Source of the DNA: Terriglobia bacterium
GTDB taxonomy: Bacteria > Acidobacteriota > Terriglobia > UBA7540
Reading direction: 5' to 3'
DNA: 8,431 bases
NCBI GenBank assembly: GCA_030040515.1
Contig: JASHTO010000414.1
Location: 1-8,431, forward strand
How positions within the stretch are numbered: position 1 is the first letter of the stretch; each line of letters starts with the position of its first letter. A model generated the notes under the pieces. The model did not search any database, was not told where the DNA came from, and saw only the letters and a program-made list of their open reading frames with translations. Both the position numbers and the translations under genes were made by a program. This document shows, one piece after another, positions 1 to 5,515 of this stretch.

Positions 1-46
1 TGGGGGATTTGCTTCCTAGCTAGATAAACAGAGCGGATCGAAAACC

Positions 47-90
47 AACCCACCGTCGGACCTGATTCCGGCAGTGGGTTTTTTGTTTTT
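47..90 (+). terminator. Intrinsic terminator or attenuator hairpin upstream of the siroheme reductase
   Basis: The 7-bp outer stem AACCCAC (47-53) pairs with GTGGGTT (74-80). After one C/A mismatch, GTCGGA (55-60) pairs with TCCGGC (67-72, one G-T wobble) around the loop CCTGAT. A T-rich tract, TTTTTTGTTTTT, overlaps and follows the stem (79-90). This is a textbook Rho-independent terminator. It may end an upstream + strand gene: positions 3-23 read GDLLPS then stop, but this is too short to call. The T tract ends one base before the reductase's Shine-Dalgarno, so no promoter fits between them. Any transcript carrying the reductase from upstream must pass through this hairpin, so it may act as an attenuator. 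Confidence 0.8.
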
Positions 91-104
91 GGAGAGCACG
101 GGGA

Positions 105-2360
105 ATGAAGGCTTCGAACGCACAATGGAAGACAAAACTCGCCAGCAGGATGCCGCCCGAACTGGCCCATGAGATTGATAACTATGAAACCGATTTGGGC
201 TTGAGAAAACAGGGGAAGCTGGACGAGCGTGTGGTTGCGGAGACTCGCCTGCGCCGCGGGGTATACGGCCAGCGGTATGACAACGGCAAGCGGCACAATG
301 GCAAGCGCGTGCAGGAATTCGAGTACCCCTCCGGTCGCCTGACCAAGGGTCCCAACACGCTATGGGACGCGCCGGGCATGCAGCGCATCAAGATTCCCGC
401 CGGCGGCCTGAACGCTTCGCAACTTGAAACCCTGGCCGAGCTCTCCGAGGAATACTCCGACGGGATTGCCCACATCACTACGCGCCAGGACGTGCAACTC
501 CACTACGTGCATATTGAGGATACGCCCACGATCATGCGCCGCCTGGCCGCGGCGAAGATCACCACGCGCGAGGCCTGCGGCAATTCCGTGCGAAACGTCA
601 CCGCCTGCCCTCTTGCGGGTGTTTGCCGCGATGAAGTTTTTGACGTCACGCCCTACGCCCTAGCGCTCTCGCGATTCCTGCTCGGCCATCCGGATTGCCA
701 GAGCTTCGGCCGGAAATTCAAGCCCTCGCTCAGCGGCTGCGCCCAGCATGCCTGCGGGCTGGCCAATCTGCACGATATCGGCTTGGTGGGCGTGACTCGC
801 ACCGAGGGCGGACAAGAAGCGCGCGGATTCGCCATGTACGTGGGAGGAGGATTGGGCGCGGTCCCGCACCAGGCGAAGCTTTTCCATCCGTTCCTTCCGC
901 CTCAGGAGGTGCTGCCCATCGCGCAGTCGATTGCGCGCGTTTTTGCACGGCTGGGCGAAAAGAAAAATCGCAGCCGGGCGCGCATGAAGTTTCTGGTTCA
1001 TGATCTGGGGATCGAGAAATTCCGGGAATTGGTTTGGGAGGAGCGCCGCACCCTGCCCTTCGATCCGCGCTGGACAGAATTTATCGAGCGGGCGGAAAAA
1101 TTGCAAGAAGAGCCCCTGCACCCGCCCGGGGAAACTCCCGAATCGGCCTCGGAAGACTTCCATCGCTGGCGCGAGACGAACGTCCGGCCGCAGCGCCAGG
1201 AAGGCTACTCCACCGTCACGGTCACGCTTCCCCTGGGCGATATTACTGCGGACCAGCTTCGCTCTCTCGCCGATATTGTGCGCCGCTTCACGCGGGAAAC
1301 CCTTCGCACCACCGTGGAGCAGAATTTCCTGATTCGCTGGGTGAGCAATCGCGACCTCGTCGAGATCTATGAGGCTCTCGATGCCGTAGGGCTGGGCGAT
1401 CCGGGCGCCGGAACCATCGTGGATGTTGTCACTTGCCCCGGCACGGACACCTGCAAGCTGGGAATCTCCTCGTCACGCGGTTTGGCGGCCGAACTGCGCA
1501 ACCGGCTTGCCCAGCAAAGTTTTGTCATGGACCGCGCCGTGCAAAACCTGCACATCAAGATCAGCGGTTGCTTCAACAGTTGCGGCCAGCACCACGTGGC
1601 CGACCTGGGCTTTTACGGCGTGAGCCGCAAGATGGCCGGGTACGCTGTTCCTCACTACCAGGTGGTTCTGGGCGGCGAGTGGGGAAACAACGTGGGCTCG
1701 TATGGGCTACCCATCGTGGCTGTTCCGTCAAAAAACATTCCGCAAGTGGTGACGCGCTTGACGGATCGATATGTCACCCAACGCAAGAGCGGCGAGGACT
1801 TCAAGGAATTCATCAAGCGCGTTGGTAAGGTGGAAATCAAGAATCTGCTGGAGGATCTCACCCGCCTGCCCGGCGACGAGTCTCGAAATTCCTTCTTCAG
1901 CGATTGGGGCGACCCGCGCGAATTCAGTCTGGGCGACCATGCCGTGGGCGAGTGCGCGGGAGAGGTGGTTTCGGCGGTTCAATTCGATCTCGCCGCTGCG
2001 GAGCGCAAAGTGTTCGAGGCCCAGGTGCAACTGGAGAAAGGCACCTTCCAGCAAGCCGCGCGCACGGCTTACGGCGCCATGATTCAAGCGGCCAGGGCGT
2101 TGGTGAAGCTCGAACTTCCGGACATTCCTGACAACCCCGATGCCATCGTGCGGGAATTCACCGCGCGCTTCTACGATACGCAGAAATTCTTTAACGAATT
2201 TGTAGGTGGAAAATTTGCCCAATATCTCTTTGCCGCCCACGCCCAGGCCGGCAAACCCACGGATCCCGATTCGGCGCGCTTTCTGATCGATGAGGCGCAG
2301 CTTTTTATTGACGCTTCCCACGCCTGCTACAACCGCATGGGAACGGTCAGCGTTGCTTAG
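105..2360 (+). CDS. Siroheme-[4Fe-4S] nitrite/sulfite reductase with C-terminal HEPN-like extension
   Basis: Assimilatory six-electron reductase family (ferredoxin-type NirA/SirA), reducing sulfite to sulfide or nitrite to ammonia; cytoplasmic. The protein has the family's two-fold repeat. The N-terminal half (about 40-340) has ITTRQDVQLHYV and RNVTACPLAG. The C-terminal half (about 350-615) has the siroheme/[4Fe-4S] ligands: C444 and C450 in TCPGTDTC, then C489 and C493 in SGCFNSC. The N-half also has C168/C174 and C212/C217 in near-identical layout, where classical enzymes usually lack cysteines. Residues about 626-751 form an extra helical domain resembling HEPN, without the R-x4-6-H nuclease motif. 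The start at 105 has GGAGAG at 91-96, 8 bases away. Substrate cannot be decided from sequence alone: no ferredoxin or NADPH reductase subunit, sulfur-activation gene or nitrate reductase is in the window. A Tyr-Cys pair as in M. tuberculosis SirA is possible (Y54 with C158) but unproven. Confidence 0.93.
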   Translation: MKASNAQWKTKLASRMPPELAHEIDNYETDLGLRKQGKLDERVVAETRLRRGVYGQRYDNGKRHNGKRVQEFEYPSGRLTKGPNTLWDAPGMQRIKIPAGGLNASQLETLAELSEEYSDGIAHITTRQDVQLHYVHIEDTPTIMRRLAAAKITTREACGNSVRNVTACPLAGVCRDEVFDVTPYALALSRFLLGHPDCQSFGRKFKPSLSGCAQHACGLANLHDIGLVGVTRTEGGQEARGFAMYVGGGLGAVPHQAKLFHPFLPPQEVLPIAQSIARVFARLGEKKNRSRARMKFLVHDLGIEKFRELVWEERRTLPFDPRWTEFIERAEKLQEEPLHPPGETPESASEDFHRWRETNVRPQRQEGYSTVTVTLPLGDITADQLRSLADIVRRFTRETLRTTVEQNFLIRWVSNRDLVEIYEALDAVGLGDPGAGTIVDVVTCPGTDTCKLGISSSRGLAAELRNRLAQQSFVMDRAVQNLHIKISGCFNSCGQHHVADLGFYGVSRKMAGYAVPHYQVVLGGEWGNNVGSYGLPIVAVPSKNIPQVVTRLTDRYVTQRKSGEDFKEFIKRVGKVEIKNLLEDLTRLPGDESRNSFFSDWGDPREFSLGDHAVGECAGEVVSAVQFDLAAAERKVFEAQVQLEKGTFQQAARTAYGAMIQAARALVKLELPDIPDNPDAIVREFTARFYDTQKFFNEFVGGKFAQYLFAAHAQAGKPTDPDSARFLIDEAQLFIDASHACYNRMGTVSVA

Positions 2361-2363
2361 GTG

Positions 2364-2369
2364 AAAGGA
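2364..2369 (+). promoter_or_regulatory. Shine-Dalgarno deciding the start of the orphan gene
   Basis: AAAGGA lies 8 bases before the ATG at 2378, close to ideal spacing. The earlier in-frame ATG at 2369 overlaps this motif and has no room for ribosome binding. The start at 2378 is therefore preferred; it removes three residues (MEY). Confidence 0.6.
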
Positions 2370-2377
2370 TGGAGTAC

Positions 2378-2980
2378 ATGGAATTTCAACACGTCAACGT
2401 GAAGCTATTCTTGAAAAACCCCGAGGAGATCGACCTCGCGGCGGTGGTTCCCGTCTTCCACGATTGGATCCAAACCCCATCGAGCGGCGATCTGCTGCTC
2501 GATGTCGCCGACTATCGCCATGTGCGTTCAGGCCCGGGAGTGGTCTTGGTCGGGCACGAGGGCAACTACAGCCTCGACAATACCGGCGGAAGGCTGGGCG
2601 TGCGCTACAATCGCAAGGCCGAACTGGAAGGAAGTAACCAGGACCGCCTGGTGCAGGCCATGAAAGCCGCGCTCGAGGCGTGCCAGCGGCTGGAGTCTGA
2701 GCCCATGCTGGACGGAAAAGTCCAATTCAACGGCCGCGAGATTGAAGTGACCATCAACGATCGCCTGCTTGCCCCCAACCAGGCGGAAACCCGCAGCGCC
2801 ACGGAGCCGGAGCTTCTCATGCTTTTCTCGACATTGTTTGGCGAGGCGGAATATTCCATCGACTATCCGCGGGATCCCCGCAACTTGTTTTCCGTTCGGA
2901 TCAGAACGTCCCAGGAGTTTGGCACCACAGAATTATTGGAGAACCTGACGGAAGTCGGACAGGTCTTCCACAGCAGATAG
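2378..2980 (+). CDS. Conserved-looking protein of unknown function next to the siroheme reductase
   Basis: I do not recognise a named family. The product is about 200 residues, soluble and acidic, with no signal peptide or membrane segment. It reads as two alpha/beta parts: an N-terminal part of about 110 residues containing LLLDVADYRHV, GPGVVLVGHEGNY and RLGVRYNRK, and a C-terminal part from about 110 with KVQFNGREIEVTINDRLLAP and LFGEAEYSIDYPRDPRNLFS. There are no cofactor cysteines: only one Cys, in the helix ALEACQRL. The start lies 17 bases after the reductase stop with no terminator between, so the two are very probably one transcript. That context suggests a role in reductase maturation, substrate sensing or sulfur/nitrogen metabolism, but this is inference from position only. 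An alternative start at 2369 would add three residues. Confidence 0.85.
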   Translation: MEFQHVNVKLFLKNPEEIDLAAVVPVFHDWIQTPSSGDLLLDVADYRHVRSGPGVVLVGHEGNYSLDNTGGRLGVRYNRKAELEGSNQDRLVQAMKAALEACQRLESEPMLDGKVQFNGREIEVTINDRLLAPNQAETRSATEPELLMLFSTLFGEAEYSIDYPRDPRNLFSVRIRTSQEFGTTELLENLTEVGQVFHSR

Positions 2981-3025
2981 CATAAAACCGCACCCTTTTC
3001 CCGCGAGTCAGTCCTGCTCTGTACC

Positions 3026-3047
3026 AGCGCCGTTCTGTAGCGGCGCT
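3026..3047 (+). other. Alternative hairpin competing with the left arm of the palindromic element
   Basis: AGCGCCG (3026-3032) is a perfect 7-bp complement of CGGCGCT (3041-3047), with an 8-base loop. The right arm overlaps the first stem of the cloverleaf element, so the two folds exclude each other. Confidence 0.4.
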
Positions 3048-3119
3048 CGATGAGCGTCGCACTGTAGGGGTCTTGGCATGGCAAGCCCCTGCGACGGTCG
3101 ATAGACCGCTGCTACAGAA
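3033..3119. repeat. BIME/REP-like palindromic element with three hairpins and 9-bp terminal inverted repeats
   Basis: The 87-bp element is bounded by TTCTGTAGC (3033-3041) and its perfect reverse complement GCTACAGAA (3111-3119). Inside are three hairpins. First, GCGGCGCTC-GAT-GAGCGTCGC (3040-3060). Second, AGGGG/CCCCT plus CTTG/CAAG around GCATGG (3066-3090, one bulged T). Third, GCGACGGTC-GATA-GACCGCTGC (3091-3112). The outer hairpins are inverted copies of one another: 3091-3117 reverse-complemented aligns to 3035-3060 with CTGTAGC at one end and GTCGC at the other. GCTC/GAGC in one replaces GGTC/GACC in the other, so base pairs changed together and pairing is conserved. This resembles paired REP (BIME) elements. 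It fills the spacer between two transcription units, where it could also act as a terminator or mRNA stabiliser. Confidence 0.75.
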
Positions 3120-3174
3120 TTCAAACTGAGACACTGCGGTTCGGGCCGGTTCACCCTACCCCGCGCTCCGGCAA

Positions 3175-3183
3175 TGTTATAAT
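3175..3183 (+). promoter_or_regulatory. Extended -10 promoter candidate for the tetrapyrrole cluster
   Basis: TGTTATAAT is a perfect TATAAT (3178-3183) preceded by the TGn extension. No convincing -35 hexamer lies 16-18 bases upstream, as is usual for extended -10 promoters. Transcription would begin near 3190, giving a leader of about 27 bases before the ATG at 3217. It is an AT-rich island in GC-rich DNA, but the call rests on the motif alone. Confidence 0.55.
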
Positions 3184-3216
3184 TCTTAAGCCAGCCGTTA
3201 ATGTTTTGGAGCAACT

Positions 3217-4047
3217 ATGCACGACGCCTTCGTTTGGACGGCGCTCTCATTGTATGCCCTGGGGATTTTGCTCATCGTGCCCTCGGTGGTCAGGCGGCGT
3301 CCCTCTCTTTCTCCGGCCTCGCTGGGGGCTCTGGGAGCGGGCCTGGCGGCGCATGCCGCCGCGCTTTTCATCGAAGCCGCTCGCTTCGGCCGCCTTCCGG
3401 TCTCGGACGTTCGCAGCGCGCTCTCGTTTTATGCCTTCCTGGTGACCCTGGCGTTTTTCTTCGTCTACCTCCGCTACCGCATCGTTTCCCTGGGCCTTTT
3501 CATGCTGCCGCTGGTGTTCGTGCTCACGCTCATCTCCGCGTTTCATCCGGAGAGTTCGTTTAATTCCTCCGCGTTTCGCGGCGGCTGGCTGCTGGTTCAC
3601 ATCAGTTCGATTTTTCTGGGTTACACGGCGCTGTTCCTCACGTTCGTCGCCGCGGTGATGTACCTGATTCAGGAGCGTGAGCTGAAATCGAAGCAGCCGC
3701 GCGGATTTTATTATCGGCTGCCGTCGCTGAAGGTATGCGAGGAGCTCTACTATCGCTCCCTGCTCTTTGGCCTGCCCTTTCTGAGCATCGGCATCCTGAC
3801 GGGATTTGTGTGGGCCAGCAGGACGTGGAAGGGCCCGTGGGAGTTTGACCCGAAAATCCTGGCTTCCCTGTTCACCTGGCTCATCTACCTGGTGCTCTTT
3901 TCGACTCGGGTCAGCGGGGGATGGCGCGGGCGGCGCGCGGCATATTTCGCCATCGTGGGTTTCGCGGCTATTCTCGTGACTTTCGTCGGCGCCAGCATGC
4001 TCAGCGGCGAGCATGGATATTTTCCAAAGCTCGGGGGAACACCGTGA
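3217..4047 (+). CDS. CcsA/HemX-like integral membrane protein (cytochrome c assembly family)
   Basis: A 276-residue polytopic membrane protein with about eight hydrophobic segments (near 6-25, 35-52, 65-84, 89-108, 126-148, 180-200, 213-232 and 245-264). The family includes CcsA/ResC, which handles heme for cytochrome c maturation, and Bacillus HemX, which lowers GluTR (HemA) levels. Family-like marks are H128 in LLVHISSIFLGYTALF, the Trp-rich segment W204-KGP-W208-EFDPK (the WWD-like region, degenerate) followed by TWLIY, and H266 in GEHGYF near the C-terminus. These histidines are candidate heme ligands. GGAG at 3208-3211 sits 5 bases before the ATG. Its place directly before hemA favours a HemX-type role over cytochrome c synthesis, and no CcsB/ResB partner is visible. 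The choice between HemX and CcsA remains open. Confidence 0.85.
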   Translation: MHDAFVWTALSLYALGILLIVPSVVRRRPSLSPASLGALGAGLAAHAAALFIEAARFGRLPVSDVRSALSFYAFLVTLAFFFVYLRYRIVSLGLFMLPLVFVLTLISAFHPESSFNSSAFRGGWLLVHISSIFLGYTALFLTFVAAVMYLIQERELKSKQPRGFYYRLPSLKVCEELYYRSLLFGLPFLSIGILTGFVWASRTWKGPWEFDPKILASLFTWLIYLVLFSTRVSGGWRGRRAAYFAIVGFAAILVTFVGASMLSGEHGYFPKLGGTP

Positions 4048-4048
4048 G

Positions 4049-4071
4049 ATTCGGAATCCGGAATTCGGAAT
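4049..4071 (+). repeat. Short direct repeat ATTCGGAAT x2 between the ccsA-like gene and hemA
   Basis: ATTCGGAAT occurs at 4049-4057 and again at 4063-4071, separated by CCGGA, a 14-base period. It starts one base after the stop of the upstream gene. It looks like a short simple-repeat spacer; no function can be assigned. Confidence 0.5.
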
Positions 4072-4104
4072 TTACCAATGCAGTCGCCCCCGAAGCCCAA
4101 ATTC

Positions 4105-4120
4105 CCGCTCTGCGGAGCGG
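4105..4120 (+). promoter_or_regulatory. UNCG-type hairpin over the hemA ribosome binding region
   Basis: CCGCTC (4105-4110) pairs perfectly with GAGCGG (4115-4120) around TGCG. In RNA this is a C(UGCG)G tetraloop, of the exceptionally stable UNCG class. The only purine-rich ribosome-binding candidate, GGAG (4113-4116), lies partly in the loop and partly in the stem, 12 bases before the hemA ATG at 4129. The hairpin could limit hemA translation. Confidence 0.5.
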
Positions 4121-4128
4121 CTCCTAAT

Positions 4129-5394
4129 ATGAACCTCACCCTCTTGGGCATCAATCATCGCACGGCGCCGGTGGACGTCCGGGAAAAGATGAACATCCCG
4201 GAAGCCCGCCTGGCCGAAGCCGTGTCCGACCTAGTGCACCGCGAGGGAATCCGCGAGGGGATGATTCTCTCCACCTGCAACCGCGTGGAAGTAACGGCTT
4301 CCGCCGCGGATGAAGTCGACGCCGAACCGGTCATTCGCCGGTTTCTGGCGGACCACCACCGTTGCGACCTGGGCAATTTCACACAATACTTCTATCGCCA
4401 CCGGCAGGAAGAAGTGGTGAAGCACCTGTTCCGCGTGGCGTCAAGCCTCGACTCCATGATCGTGGGCGAGCCTCAAATCCTGGGACAATTGAGGCAGGCC
4501 TACGCCGCGGCGCGCAACGTAGGCGCGATGAACGGCACTTTGAATGACGTGGTGAACCAGGCTTTGGCGGTGGCAAAGCGCGTGCGGCGGGAAACCTCGC
4601 TCGGAGCGTCGGCGGTTTCGGTTTCCTACGCCGCGGTGGAGCTCGCCAAAAAGATTTTCGGCGGACTTCAGGGAAAGACCATCTTCATTGTCGGCGCGGG
4701 CAAGATGAGCGAGCTGGCCGCCAAGCATCTGCTCCGCAGCGGCGCCAGCAACATTCTCGTCAGCAACCGCACCTACGATCGGGCACGGGAATTGGCGGCG
4801 GCGTTCCACGGCACGGCTGTGCCTTTTGAGAATCTCTTCGAAAAGATGGCGCAGGCGGACATTGTCATCAGCTCGACGGGATCACACCAGGCGATTATTA
4901 CCAGGCCGCAGGTTGAGAAGCTTCTGAGCGCGCGCAAGAACCGCCCCATCTTCTTTGTGGATATCGCTGTGCCCCGCGACGTCGATCCCGCCGTCAACGC
5001 CGTCGATAATGCTTTCCTGTACGATATCGATGACCTGGGCCATGTTGTGGATGCGAATAAAAAACAACGCGAGCGCGAAGCCGTGTGGGCCGAGGAAATC
5101 GTCGAGACGGAGGTTCAACGCACGCTCAAGCGCCTGGCTTCCCGCGACGTCGTGCCCACCATCGTGGCGCTGGAGGACCGGCTGAATCAAATTCGCGCGG
5201 CAGAGCTCGACCGTTACCAGGGCAAACTGGCCGGGATGACTCCCGAGCAGCGCGAAGTTGTGGATGCCCTCACGCGCGGCATGATGAACAAAATTCTCCA
5301 TGGGCCCATCACGGAATTAAAGAGCGGCGCGGGAGAACCCGAAAGTGCCACTCTGGTGAAATTGATCAGCAAGATCTTTGGCCTGGGTGATTAG
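4129..5394 (+). CDS. hemA: Glutamyl-tRNA reductase
   Basis: NADPH-dependent reduction of glutamyl-tRNA(Glu) to glutamate-1-semialdehyde, the committed step of C5 tetrapyrrole synthesis. The 421-residue product has the usual three parts. The catalytic domain (1-155) opens with MNLTLLGINHRTAPV and holds the nucleophile C50 in STCNRVE, H99 in KHLFRVASSLDSM, and VGEPQILGQ. The NADPH domain (about 160-310) has GAGKM (189-193), SNRTYDRA, ISSTGSHQ and FVDIAVPRDVDP. The dimerisation domain follows (about 315-421). I chose the ATG at 4129 because translation then begins exactly at the family N-terminus and C50 and H99 fall on the E. coli numbers. An upstream in-frame ATG at 4078 would add 17 proline-rich residues with no counterpart in the family. 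In B. subtilis a HemX protein lowers HemA levels, and a HemX-like gene lies just upstream here. Confidence 0.96.
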   Translation: MNLTLLGINHRTAPVDVREKMNIPEARLAEAVSDLVHREGIREGMILSTCNRVEVTASAADEVDAEPVIRRFLADHHRCDLGNFTQYFYRHRQEEVVKHLFRVASSLDSMIVGEPQILGQLRQAYAAARNVGAMNGTLNDVVNQALAVAKRVRRETSLGASAVSVSYAAVELAKKIFGGLQGKTIFIVGAGKMSELAAKHLLRSGASNILVSNRTYDRARELAAAFHGTAVPFENLFEKMAQADIVISSTGSHQAIITRPQVEKLLSARKNRPIFFVDIAVPRDVDPAVNAVDNAFLYDIDDLGHVVDANKKQREREAVWAEEIVETEVQRTLKRLASRDVVPTIVALEDRLNQIRAAELDRYQGKLAGMTPEQREVVDALTRGMMNKILHGPITELKSGAGEPESATLVKLISKIFGLGD

Positions 5395-5407
5395 AACCGA
5401 CAAAAAG

Positions 5408-5490
5408 AAGATGTAAATGGTAAGAGATAAGATGTAAAAGGCGCGCCCGCGCGACATTCGCGACAGCATTCTTTTACATCTTACCTCTTA
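5408..5490. repeat. AT-rich inverted repeat with a tripled AAGATGTAAA motif between hemA and hemC
   Basis: The 20-base arm TAAGAGATAAGATGTAAAAG (5421-5440) faces CTTTTACATCTTACCTCTTA (5471-5490): 19 of 20 positions pair, with one A/C mismatch. The 30-base GC-rich loop contains a small inner stem CGCGA/TCGCG (5450-5454 with 5458-5462). AAGATGTAAA also occurs upstream as a direct copy at 5408-5417 and again at 5429-5438; the right arm carries its inverse. The arms are much richer in A/T than the flanking genes. The T-rich run after it (5500-5509) is not adjacent to the stem, so it is not a clean terminator. It may be a mobile spacer repeat or a regulatory hairpin. Confidence 0.7.
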
Positions 5491-5515
5491 GATCTTCGAT
5501 TTTTCTTTTAGTGTC

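Noticed and set aside
3..23. Tail of an upstream + strand gene (reads GDLLPS then stop)
   Set aside because: Six codons are too few to support a gene call, although a terminator 24 bases later fits the idea.
1..46. SAM or cobalamin riboswitch ahead of the reductase
   Set aside because: Only 46 bases precede the terminator in the window and I see no conserved core of either class. The needed sequence lies outside.
660..2321. Several - strand open frames of 70-197 codons inside the reductase gene
   Set aside because: All lie opposite the well-supported reductase and show no family motifs or ribosome sites.
2369..2377. Start of the orphan gene at the ATG at 2369
   Set aside because: This ATG overlaps the AAAGGA ribosome site, which is ideally spaced for the next ATG at 2378.
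3247..4014. A 255-codon open frame on the - strand
   Set aside because: It is antisense to the CcsA/HemX-like gene. The translation is a charged, low-complexity sequence rich in R, E, Q and H, as expected from the complement of a hydrophobic coding region.
4049..4071. CRISPR-type repeat
   Set aside because: There are only two 9-base copies with a 5-base gap, far too short for repeats and spacers.
4078..4128. Longer hemA starting at the ATG at 4078
   Set aside because: It adds 17 residues (MQSPPKPKFPLCGAAPN) not seen in glutamyl-tRNA reductases, and starting at 4129 places C50 and H99 at the standard positions. The GGAA 7 bases before 4078 keeps it possible.
5471..5515. Intrinsic terminator after hemA
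   Set aside because: The long stem ends at 5490, but the T-rich run begins about 10 bases later and is interrupted, so it lacks the stem-plus-T-tract layout.
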